Positions 5,847-12,196 of a DNA stretch of 21,080 nt are shown one piece after another. A program made the position numbers and the translations under genes. The notes below the pieces were generated by a model. It was not told where the DNA came from and searched no databases. It saw nothing but the letters and a program-made list of their open reading frames with translations. This DNA comes from a virus, in IMG/VR virus record IMGVR_UViG_3300020395_000133, positions 1 to 21,080 of that record; one strand, given 5' to 3'. Numbering within the stretch: position 1 is the stretch's first letter; each line of letters begins with the position of its first letter.

Positions 5847-6209
5847 CTAGTCGTCTTTGATATATTGATATGTTCTCCACCCAACTCCTATGCAAGTTAT
5901 AGCAACAAACCACCACCAAAATTCTATTAATAATATAATAATTAAGATACCAAATGGTAATGCTAATATATTAGTAATAGAACTATTTCCTGACCCTATT
6001 GTTGATAACCAAGTGCCACCATAATAGGGTTCAGGAACATCATTAACACTGCTATTATTAGATTGTCCTTTATACAATACTCTTAATACTGGAAGTCCAT
6101 ATTGAGATTCAGCAAGCAATCTTGCTTCATCTTCATAATAACAATCGTGAACAAATACGGTCTTATTAATACCAATTTCACGTTGTAATAGGACTTCGTA
6201 AGTATTCAT
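5847..6209 (-). CDS. Membrane-anchored hypothetical protein (120 aa)
   Basis: Residues 1-75 form a soluble domain starting MNTYEVLLQREIGINKTVFV and containing HDCYYEDEARLLAESQYG. Residues about 79-111 are strongly hydrophobic with a Trp cluster (EFWWWFVAITC), giving one or two transmembrane passes and a short charged tail. AGGAGG lies 4 bases before the ATG, and TAATG joins it to the gene before. It is likely to sit in the host inner membrane with the N-terminal domain exposed. No family is recognised. Confidence 0.75.
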   Translation of the reverse strand: MNTYEVLLQREIGINKTVFVHDCYYEDEARLLAESQYGLPVLRVLYKGQSNNSSVNDVPEPYYGGTWLSTIGSGNSSITNILALPFGILIIILLIEFWWWFVAITCIGVGWRTYQYIKDD

Positions 6210-6403
6210 TATGCCTCCTGATGTACATCATAACAGTAACCTTCAGCGATCAAATAATCACATAGTTTCTGATACTGTAATAACTCATTGTGTAGGTCAC
6301 AATCTATTAAGAACTGTGCCATTTCTACTTGACCATCTGAATCAAGAATACCCTCATCATAAGAGTCAAGTAGCATCTTCAATTTGCGTGGAATTGTTGT
6401 CAT
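6209..6403 (-). CDS. Small conserved phage protein (64 aa)
   Basis: The sequence MTTIPRKLKMLLDSYDEGIL followed by GQVEMAQFLIDCDLHNEL and LCDYLIAEGYC fits, by recall, a widespread small phage family of two or three helices with the pattern 'IP..L...L..YdeG...'. I would tentatively compare it to DUF7417-like proteins, which have no known function. GGAG sits 5 bases before the ATG, and ATGA and TAATG overlaps bind it to both neighbours. Confidence 0.75.
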   Translation of the reverse strand: MTTIPRKLKMLLDSYDEGILDSDGQVEMAQFLIDCDLHNELLQYQKLCDYLIAEGYCYDVHQEA

Positions 6404-6534
6404 TTAATCTCCGCAAGAACATCATAAATTGCATCATCTTCAGTTCCTATTACTGAAGAAACCCAATCATCTTCTTGTTCTTGACAGTTGTCAAAATCTT
6501 GATCGTATTCGACATTAATCTTTTTAAACGTCAT
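6400..6534 (-). CDS. Hypothetical acidic protein (44 aa)
   Basis: The frame extends to 6582 but would then overlap the upstream gene by 59 bases. I choose the ATG at 6534: GGAGG lies 8 bases before it and the overlap shrinks to 11 bases. The product begins MTFKKINVEYDQDFDNCQEQ and ends DAIYDVLAEIK. It is strongly acidic. DNA mimicry is one possible reading, unsupported beyond charge. Confidence 0.65.
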   Translation of the reverse strand: MTFKKINVEYDQDFDNCQEQEDDWVSSVIGTEDDAIYDVLAEIK

Positions 6535-6709
6535 AACCAAATCCTCCGTTTTGAATTTGTCGGGTTTGTTCTTGCTCTTCACGCAATTTGCGAAGAGAAG
6601 TTTTTAATTTAATGATCTCTTCTTCATTATAAAGAAATGGATCACGTTCACTCGCTTTGAGTGCTTTTTTAATGCCATAGATTTGTGTCTTGGCAGAAAA
6701 GAATTTCAT
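6524..6709 (-). CDS. Small helical protein (61 aa)
   Basis: Residues 1-20 (MKFFSAKTQIYGIKKALKAS) are basic. Residues about 28-52 form a highly charged helix (EEEIIKLKTSLRKLREEQEQ) that could make a short coiled coil. It ends NGGFGYDV. It is the first gene after terminator/promoter module copy D and heads the operon 6709-5847. No Shine-Dalgarno sequence better than TGAGAAA is seen. Function unknown. Confidence 0.7.
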   Translation of the reverse strand: MKFFSAKTQIYGIKKALKASERDPFLYNEEEIIKLKTSLRKLREEQEQTRQIQNGGFGYDV

Positions 6710-6714
6710 AGGAA

Positions 6715-6774
6715 TTTCTCAACAATATTAATATACCCCAGATCAGGATGAAATGGGGCATTTAGTGGACAGTT
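6715..6774 (-). repeat. Terminator-promoter module, copy D
   Basis: After the stop of the 372-aa gene the minus strand carries ACTGTCCACTAAA, then a CCCCA/TGGGG hairpin (arms 6754-6758 and 6736-6740, with an inner TCA/TGA pair), TATATTAATATT and GTTGAG. The first 14-mer (6761-6774) is identical to copy C. It probably stops the upstream transcript and starts the 6709-5847 operon. The terminator is weaker than copy C because there is no T-run. Confidence 0.55.
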
Positions 6775-6775
6775 T

Positions 6776-7894
6776 CTAGATTGACAGTGATTTCTCTAGT
6801 CTTTCAACTGCTGCTCTTTTATTGGTCTTAAGGAATGTACCTTCAAACCAGTTGGTATAACCGCCTTTTGCACCTTTATTTTGTCTATGCTTAAGACCAT
6901 TTTGTGATGCGATTGATAACCAGTAGGTAAAGAATGGCACTCCTTGATAGAAACCTTCCATTTTTCCTCTGTCTTGAATAATACATTGATCTTGATAATT
7001 AGAGAATGATTTGTTATTCTCCCTATCAATCCATGCAGTAGCATTTAATTTAGCATCCTTATTAGGTGCAGTTGCTATTAATGCCTGTTCACCATCTTCA
7101 TCCTTAAGTCTACCTGTAAGGTTTAAACATAGGTTAGTTACGTTATCATCAAAGCAACCGTACTTTCTATGGAATAAGAATAGTGCTGTTATAAATGTTT
7201 GATCGAAATATGATATTATACCTGTCTTACTTAACAGTTCATCAACTGCACTAATTGTATCAGCATAATGTCTAACTGCATGTAAAGTCTGAGTCCTTTT
7301 GTATTCAGTTATAGTTACTGAATCATCATCAGGTTCCGACCATAATCCTTTAGTACCATATACATCTGGTGCATCAAATTTACAACAATATGATAGAGAA
7401 GTAACAAATTGCCCATCCCTAAACTTCTTAGTAAGTAACTCTATACCAAGAGATTTAAGACATCCAGTAACAACTTCTGCTGCTACTTCTGCTGCTGTTG
7501 GGTTATCAAATGCCCAGTAAATATTCCTTATATCTTTTAAAGTTTTACCCTTAAACTTAACTGCTAATACACCTTTAGGAAGTTCATTAACTAAACCTCT
7601 TTCCCACACTTTTGCTCTTGTGTTAGCATCAAGTCTCCAAGTATGACCTGCTTCATATACTTTATCTTCCCAATCATCCTCTTCAGTTAATTCTCCAACT
7701 GCTACAATATGATGAGTAGGGAATAGTTTTCTTAGGTGATCTATAACACCTTTCTTCTTAAGTCTGTTCTCTGTATCTCTCTGAGTTATCCACTCAGGAT
7801 ACTTTAAAAATGCTTTGGTAATTAATACCGCTATTTCTATATCTGGGATTCCAGGTAAAGTATACCATTGTCCCACCTCTAGTGCTTTCGACAT
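6776..7894 (-). CDS. Hypothetical 372-aa protein, possible ParB-like N-terminal domain
   Basis: The N-terminal 135 residues contain ITQRDTENRLKK (about 36-47) and HTWRLDANTRAKVW (about 84-97). The second segment looks like the 'DGxxR' substrate-binding loop of ParB/sulfiredoxin-fold proteins (family knowledge, weak resemblance). The rest is helical with GQFVTSLSYCCKFDAPDVYG and a basic C-terminus (residues about 335-372), and I do not recognise it. Homologous-looking proteins occur, by recall, in marine myoviruses without a function. GAGG lies 7 bases before the ATG. The gene is followed by module copy D. A DNA-binding or nucleotide-dependent role is only a guess. Confidence 0.8.
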   Translation of the reverse strand: MSKALEVGQWYTLPGIPDIEIAVLITKAFLKYPEWITQRDTENRLKKKGVIDHLRKLFPTHHIVAVGELTEEDDWEDKVYEAGHTWRLDANTRAKVWERGLVNELPKGVLAVKFKGKTLKDIRNIYWAFDNPTAAEVAAEVVTGCLKSLGIELLTKKFRDGQFVTSLSYCCKFDAPDVYGTKGLWSEPDDDSVTITEYKRTQTLHAVRHYADTISAVDELLSKTGIISYFDQTFITALFLFHRKYGCFDDNVTNLCLNLTGRLKDEDGEQALIATAPNKDAKLNATAWIDRENNKSFSNYQDQCIIQDRGKMEGFYQGVPFFTYWLSIASQNGLKHRQNKGAKGGYTNWFEGTFLKTNKRAAVERLEKSLSI

Positions 7895-7983
7895 AATAGT
7901 CCTCGATAAGTTTGTTTTAACTTCTGAAATTGCTTCCGTTTGGTGTAACTTCCACGAATCTCATTGGTAGTATTATATATCAT
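7879..7983 (-). CDS. Putative 34-aa basic peptide
   Basis: The ATG overlaps the stop of the methyltransferase (ATGA), and the ORF ends 16 bases inside the next gene. The product begins MIYNTTNEIRGSYTKRKQFQ and ends YRGLLCRKH, strongly basic with an amphipathic pattern. The region also holds a TATATAAT box that could instead be a promoter for the 372-aa gene. The two readings are not exclusive. Support is the coupled junction and charged, non-random composition. Confidence 0.45.
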   Translation of the reverse strand: MIYNTTNEIRGSYTKRKQFQKLKQTYRGLLCRKH

Positions 7984-8768
7984 TTTAATATAGAAGTCAA
8001 CCCTCCATTTATCCTATTTTCAGCAAACTTAACATAATCTTCATCTATTTCATACCCTATGTAACTCCAACCTAAATTATTTGCTGCTAATCCAGTACTA
8101 CCTGTTCCCATGAAAGGATCAAGAACTACACCACAATCTATGCCTGTTAGTTTAATACAATCCTCTGCTAATTTAACTGGAAAAGTAGCAGGATGTTTAC
8201 CACGCAATTCTTTACTATTAATAGTCTCATATGGTATGAACCAAGTATTACCTTTGTCCCTTAAATTAGGTTTGTTCTCAATCGTATTATTACCACGAAT
8301 ATTTGCTTCATAATATTCATACTTAACACCAACAGATAGTCTATCTATTTCTACATTACCATCTTTGGTAAAGTGAAACAAATTCTCCCAAGTAGGACAC
8401 AAATAGCGTTTACTATTGATAGGTTTAAAATGTCCACTCGTCTTGTTATTTACATGAATAGACTTAACCCAAACTATATTATTTTGTAAATTATATGTAT
8501 TTTTAATTGCAAACATGACCTCTAACCCTATCGTAGGATCTACATTTGAGTATCCCATATTAACAAATAGGTGACCATTATCTTTCAGTACACGTTTACA
8601 TTCAACAAACACATCTTCTATCCATGAGATATACTTATCTCTTGGTTTTTTATCATTGTATTTGTTATACTTAATGTTTAAATTATAAGGTGGTGATGTA
8701 ACAACAGCATCAACAGATTGATCTGCTAATTGTTTCATACCATCAATACAATCATCCAAATAAATCAT
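7980..8768 (-). CDS. DNA methyltransferase, beta-class (second copy, unrelated context)
   Basis: This is an AdoMet-dependent amino-methyltransferase of DNA. The catalytic motif TSPPYN (24-29) comes before the AdoMet motif DPFMGTGS (217-224), the beta order. At 262 aa it is complete. The open frame extends to 8828, but the ATG at 8768 has GGAG 6 bases upstream and leaves a 17-base overlap with the preceding gene. The target could be N6-adenine or N4-cytosine. It is the immediate downstream partner of a protein with a possible nuclease motif (8752-9216), so a restriction-modification pair is conceivable. It differs clearly from the methyltransferase at 4433-5401 outside the motifs. Confidence 0.9.
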   Translation of the reverse strand: MIYLDDCIDGMKQLADQSVDAVVTSPPYNLNIKYNKYNDKKPRDKYISWIEDVFVECKRVLKDNGHLFVNMGYSNVDPTIGLEVMFAIKNTYNLQNNIVWVKSIHVNNKTSGHFKPINSKRYLCPTWENLFHFTKDGNVEIDRLSVGVKYEYYEANIRGNNTIENKPNLRDKGNTWFIPYETINSKELRGKHPATFPVKLAEDCIKLTGIDCGVVLDPFMGTGSTGLAANNLGWSYIGYEIDEDYVKFAENRINGGLTSILK

Positions 8769-9216
8769 CACGATCTCCGAATGGAATTGATCCGTTTGTA
8801 TATTGTGTAAGATCAGATCCTTTAACAAATCTAACTCTTACTTCAGGAAATGATACTACATCTGTAAAGATATAAATCATATCCATAGCATGTTCCCATA
8901 GTTTCTCTTCATCAACTGATCTACCTGCACCTAACATAACACTAGGACAGAATTTAGCACCATGTCTAGTAAAACATTTAGCATCATACAGTTGACCCTC
9001 TACCAAATGATTGATATGGTCATATCCTTTACCATCTACAAATTCAAGACCTTCAAACCAATCTTCTAATTGTAATTCTAAGAATCCTGATGCTCTCCTA
9101 CCATCTGTGAATAGTTTATAAACTCTCTCTTGAGATAGTGTACCAAATGTAGCATCACACTCGAAAGTATAAGTATGATTCAAGATCACATCTTGCTTAG
9201 TTGGTCGCAATTTCAT
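8752..9216 (-). CDS. Conserved hypothetical, possible PD-(D/E)xK-like nuclease (154 aa)
   Basis: The frame can begin at TTG 9234, but the ribosome-binding AGGA abuts that codon, so I use the ATG at 9216. The product starts MKLRPTKQDVILNHTYTFEC. The segment GYDHINHLVEGQLYDAKCF (about 64-82) places an Asp (66), a Glu (73) and a DAK triplet (78-80), a spacing reminiscent of PD-(D/E)xK nucleases. GxxFCPS and VRVRFVKGSD follow. The family resemblance is by eye only. It overlaps the methyltransferase that follows by 17 bases, the layout expected for a restriction-modification pair. It could equally be an unrelated conserved phage protein. Confidence 0.75.
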   Translation of the reverse strand: MKLRPTKQDVILNHTYTFECDATFGTLSQERVYKLFTDGRRASGFLELQLEDWFEGLEFVDGKGYDHINHLVEGQLYDAKCFTRHGAKFCPSVMLGAGRSVDEEKLWEHAMDMIYIFTDVVSFPEVRVRFVKGSDLTQYTNGSIPFGDRDDLFG

Positions 9217-9239
9217 AACTATCTTTGAACTCAATCCTA

Positions 9240-9884
9240 TTATATCAGATCTAAGTCCTTTCCTACTGCACCATGTGACACATTACGTGCTGGCACGACA
9301 TCAAAGTTTGCACTAAATGTTACACGTTCAAAATCACTCTTATTAGGTGATACTAAATGAGGATAATGTGCAGGGAATATAATTATATCACCTTGTTGTA
9401 CTTTAGGTGTTATAGTTGCTGCTGTTGGTATATCAAACATATCATCTAATCCACATGCTTTATATGCTGCATGTTGATTATTATAGAATTTGAAGTTAGT
9501 ACATCCACCTTCTAATCTATAAAAATATACTGCTGCAAGATTACAATGCTGAACAGAATGACAATGATACTCTTGATAGTGTCCTCTTTGATAACGATTA
9601 ATCCATGCCTCTTGAGGAACTATTTCTATATCTCTCTTAGGTTTTAATTCTTCTACCAGTTCAGATAGACATGGTTTAATAAATTCTAACCACCTTTCCC
9701 AAGGTGCTGTATCATTAGTTGGTAAACTATATGATGTTAATAGTTCACCATTAATGTTATCAGGATTAATAAAGTTCTTTTCTAAGTCCATAAACTCAGA
9801 AAAACTACGTTCAATTTCCTGTTGGTTTTCTAAGGTAATTTTACCCTTATAATACCAACGAGGAGAAAACATTTCAACGGTCAT
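9240..9884 (-). CDS. 2OG/Fe(II)-dependent oxygenase (2OG-FeII_Oxy_5-like)
   Basis: Proteins of this fold couple 2-oxoglutarate decarboxylation to hydroxylation. This one has a likely metal-binding segment YHCHSVQHCN (His107, His109), a GDIIIFPAHYPH segment (distal His173 or His176) and Arg187 in ERVTF as probable 2OG ligand. HxH instead of HxD fits the 2OG-FeII_Oxy_5 group. It is separated from the main oxygenase block by about 1 kb of small genes. An AAGGA lies 11 bases before the ATG. Substrate unknown. Confidence 0.8.
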   Translation of the reverse strand: MTVEMFSPRWYYKGKITLENQQEIERSFSEFMDLEKNFINPDNINGELLTSYSLPTNDTAPWERWLEFIKPCLSELVEELKPKRDIEIVPQEAWINRYQRGHYQEYHCHSVQHCNLAAVYFYRLEGGCTNFKFYNNQHAAYKACGLDDMFDIPTAATITPKVQQGDIIIFPAHYPHLVSPNKSDFERVTFSANFDVVPARNVSHGAVGKDLDLI

Positions 9885-10077
9885 GTTTATAAAGATCCTT
9901 AAGGTGTAATTTGTCAGTTAGATCGTCTATTTCTGCCATCCTACGTTGATACTCTTCCATAGGAATAACATTGTCTCTAAAGTATTGTTTCTGTAATTGA
10001 CAGACATACATGATTAGAGCATCTTTTACGATCATTTTTTGATCCTTGTTTAATAGTTGAGAGTAAAGACCAATCAT
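9874..10077 (-). CDS. Hypothetical helical protein (67 aa)
   Basis: It starts MIGLYSQLLNKDQKMIVKDA and continues with LQKQYFRDNVIPMEEYQRRM, two or three helices with heptad-like spacing. It overlaps the oxygenase start by 11 bases, and its own ATG overlaps the upstream stop (ATGA). No family is recognised. Confidence 0.7.
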   Translation of the reverse strand: MIGLYSQLLNKDQKMIVKDALIMYVCQLQKQYFRDNVIPMEEYQRRMAEIDDLTDKLHLKDLYKHDR

Positions 10078-10268
10078 CTCCTCAACGAATGTGTATACTC
10101 TAGTATTTTATCACGTATTTCCATCATTTCATGGAAACACTTCTGATTATGAGCACATCCACGCAAAGCGGGATCTGCTTTATGGATTGATTCGATACAA
10201 ATATCAAGTCCTCGGTTCCATTTCTGGTCTTTGGACTCGTTATCTGCTATTGATCCTTGGTCTTTCAT
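10074..10268 (-). CDS. Hypothetical small protein (64 aa)
   Basis: It begins MKDQGSIADNESKDQKWNRG and contains ADPALRGCAHNQKCFHEM, with two Cys and two His in a short span (a possible but unproven metal site). It ends in a helix, ILEYTHSLRR. TAATG joins it to the gene before and ATGA to the gene after. No family is recognised. Confidence 0.7.
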   Translation of the reverse strand: MKDQGSIADNESKDQKWNRGLDICIESIHKADPALRGCAHNQKCFHEMMEIRDKILEYTHSLRR

Positions 10269-10360
10269 TAGTATGTTGCTGTGTACTCAATTTCTACTCC
10301 ATCAAATGAAGCGTCATCATACATCTGATCTTCATAATCTAACCCATCATCTTCAAACAT
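10268..10360 (-). CDS. Small acidic protein (30 aa), start uncertain
   Basis: The frame is open to 10522. I place the start at the ATG at 10360, just inside the end of the upstream gene, with GAGG 9 bases before it. The product begins MFEDDGLDYEDQMYDDASFD and ends EIEYTATY, very acidic. An alternative ATG at 10429 has GGAGG 6 bases upstream but would overlap the neighbouring gene out of frame by 77 bases. No family is recognised. Confidence 0.5.
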   Translation of the reverse strand: MFEDDGLDYEDQMYDDASFDGVEIEYTATY

Positions 10361-10544
10361 CACCGAATTCCTCGGTGTTGGTTGCTCTTTTTTTAGGGTG
10401 ATTATGTCCTTTGGGTTGATTGTAGTCATAAGATTCCTCCCATTTAGATGTGCGATTTGTTCCTTTTTGACGCTTGTCCCGTAATGATTTTCCTGGAGAA
10501 TAGTAACCTCGTTCGTTACCACCTCGGCGAAAAGTCTTACCCAT
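10353..10544 (-). CDS. Small Arg/Gly/Lys-rich phage protein (63 aa)
   Basis: The N-terminus MGKTFRRGGNERGYYSPGKS followed by LRDKRQK is a pattern I recall from small basic proteins of marine phages. The whole protein is polar, basic and probably unstructured, which suggests nucleic-acid binding (inference). It is the first gene after the hairpin and AT box at 10570-10621. Its 3' end overlaps the following acidic ORF. Confidence 0.7.
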   Translation of the reverse strand: MGKTFRRGGNERGYYSPGKSLRDKRQKGTNRTSKWEESYDYNQPKGHNHPKKRATNTEEFGDV

Positions 10545-10587
10545 TGATACTCTTCAGTATTACTGAACTACATCTGTATATATTAGC

Positions 10588-10621
10588 ATAGGGGACTCAT
10601 TTCTGTCAACGAATCCCCTAT
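10588..10621 (-). terminator. Inverted repeat, probable terminator
   Basis: A perfect 8-bp stem (ATAGGGGA at 10588-10595 with TCCCCTAT at 10614-10621) and an 18-base loop lie between the gene starting at 10544 and the one ending at 10628. No T-run follows on the minus strand; instead there is an AT-rich TAATATATAC box that may be the next promoter. It resembles the hairpin-plus-AT-box arrangement of modules A-D without sharing their sequence. Confidence 0.5.
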
Positions 10622-10627
10622 AGATCT

Positions 10628-10882
10628 TTAGTCTTTATTAAGGTATGACGGATCAATGATAGAATGTGTACTTGTAATAGGATCATACTCCTCATAAGAT
10701 TCATCATCATCTTCAATAGTCTCCTCATCTACTTTAACGATAGTTAAATCATCAAAATAGTATCCAACTCCTCTAAGGAAGTCTCCTGTTTTTTCTACAA
10801 CTTCTTGTAGGTATGCAGACTTAAACTCCTTAGTTGTTACCGTAGAGTCTTCATCTGTGCATGTTAGTGTAAAAGATGGCAT
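10628..10882 (-). CDS. Hypothetical acidic protein (84 aa)
   Basis: It begins MPSFTLTCTDEDSTVTTKEF. A short beta-strand N-terminus is followed by a helix (SAYLQEVVEKTGDFLRGVGY), and the rest is strongly acidic (VDEETIEDDDESYEEYD). The acidic tail is typical of small phage regulators and DNA mimics but proves nothing. It stands alone between a 43-base gap and the hairpin at 10588-10621. Its start is preceded by AGTAATTATC with no Shine-Dalgarno sequence. Confidence 0.7.
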   Translation of the reverse strand: MPSFTLTCTDEDSTVTTKEFKSAYLQEVVEKTGDFLRGVGYYFDDLTIVKVDEETIEDDDESYEEYDPITSTHSIIDPSYLNKD

Positions 10883-10925
10883 GATAATTACTGTGACCCA
10901 TGTAGTCTATCACAATTTTTAGGGA

Positions 10926-11546
10926 TTAGGACGGTTGTGTGCCACCTAGTATATTGTCATACTCCTTCTTCAATTCATCCTCCCAATTACCCTCTGGTAA
11001 TGATCTATTAATATCATTAATACACCACGACATTGGACCTCTACTTCTAACGTAATGTAAAAAACACTGTGCAAAATTCTCACCACTATACTTACCATTT
11101 CTCCAGTGTGGTGCTACACATCCCAGATATATCAGTGCATCTCCTTGATCTAATACTACATTAAACTCATTATTATTACGATAGTTTCTTATACCAAACT
11201 CCCACTCTTTATCTGATCCTAGATGTACAGTTAATGATACCTCACATGCAGGTCTATCTGTATGAGGATTTAAAAAAGCATTATGTTTATATAATCTCAT
11301 GTATGAATAAGTTGGAAATAATGATTCTCCAACTATATCTACCATGTTATGTAAGAGATAGAATAATAACTCTTGTGATGCTTTTGGTGACTGATAGTTA
11401 TAACAAGGTCCATGAAATTCATTGTCTAAGAAATGCAATCTAGTCTGACCAGTATCAACTAACTCACGATACAGACTATTTGCTAAGTCAACATGAACAA
11501 AGTTCTTAACTAATAAGAATCCATTATCTAATAACTGTGTGTTCAC
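10926..11546 (-). CDS. 2OG/Fe(II)-dependent oxygenase (206 aa)
   Basis: The iron site is visible as NPHTDRPACE (His95, Asp97) with the distal His147 in APHWRNGKYSGEN. The usual C-terminal 2OG-binding basic residue is less clear; the segment after the distal His reads FAQCFLHYVRSRG, a pattern I recall from a phage and SAR11 oxygenase group. The N-terminal 90 residues form the helical lead-in common to this fold. It is the last gene of the contiguous oxygenase block. ATGA overlaps the gene before it. Substrate unknown. Confidence 0.82.
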   Translation of the reverse strand: MNTQLLDNGFLLVKNFVHVDLANSLYRELVDTGQTRLHFLDNEFHGPCYNYQSPKASQELLFYLLHNMVDIVGESLFPTYSYMRLYKHNAFLNPHTDRPACEVSLTVHLGSDKEWEFGIRNYRNNNEFNVVLDQGDALIYLGCVAPHWRNGKYSGENFAQCFLHYVRSRGPMSWCINDINRSLPEGNWEDELKKEYDNILGGTQPS

Positions 11547-12196
11547 AACTCAATCGCTAAATTCAAAGGATCTTTTGATGTATCTCTATCTAACTTAGAG
11601 AACCAGAAATGATCCATTCCTTTCTGTGTTATTAAATCAAATGCAATAGTATATCTATCAGTATCTTCATATCTTAATGCTTTAACTGCATGAGGTAATG
11701 ATGATGGTGCAAGTGTTAATCTACCTTTCTTACTACCTATACCTGTCCATCCAACATAAGGTATATCATAATCAGTACCAATAAAATGATCTTGCATATT
11801 TAACACACCACTTAGAAATGCGTTCTCGTGCATTGCGTGTTGGTGTCTACCTATATTCATTCTTCGTTTAACTTTTATCTCTGGTTTCTGAGGATATACC
11901 CAACCTCTAACCCATATTCTTTCTTCTTTCTCTATGTGTAGAGAATTACAAAATGCTTCATAAGATGTTAGTATCATCTCTTGTAATTCTTTTACAGCAA
12001 ACCCTTCCCATTGAAATATATTATAATGTTCCCATCTATCATTATCAAATAATCCTTCTTCCTCATGTTTCTTAACTAAACCTAATAACTCATCAATTAA
12101 AACATCAGGTAATTCATCAACCCATAAAGATATATCAAATTCAGGTGCAAATGGATTATTACCTTTAGGTTGATTCCATCTATGTAAATGTGGCAT
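11543..12196 (-). CDS. 2OG/Fe(II) oxygenase-like (2OG-FeII_Oxy_5-like, 217 aa)
   Basis: The metal-binding segment is GRHQHAMHENAFLSGVLNM (His118, His120), followed by TLAPSSLPHAV (distal His169) and DRYTIAFDLIT (Arg181). The 'H.H......LSGV' pattern and 'R.(S/T)IAFD' end are hallmarks, by recall, of the 2OG-FeII_Oxy_5 group seen in T4-like phages. It shares its layout with the gene at 12887-13528, on the other side of the QueG-like gene. It overlaps that gene by 17 bases. Substrate unknown. Confidence 0.8.
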   Translation of the reverse strand: MPHLHRWNQPKGNNPFAPEFDISLWVDELPDVLIDELLGLVKKHEEEGLFDNDRWEHYNIFQWEGFAVKELQEMILTSYEAFCNSLHIEKEERIWVRGWVYPQKPEIKVKRRMNIGRHQHAMHENAFLSGVLNMQDHFIGTDYDIPYVGWTGIGSKKGRLTLAPSSLPHAVKALRYEDTDRYTIAFDLITQKGMDHFWFSKLDRDTSKDPLNLAIEL

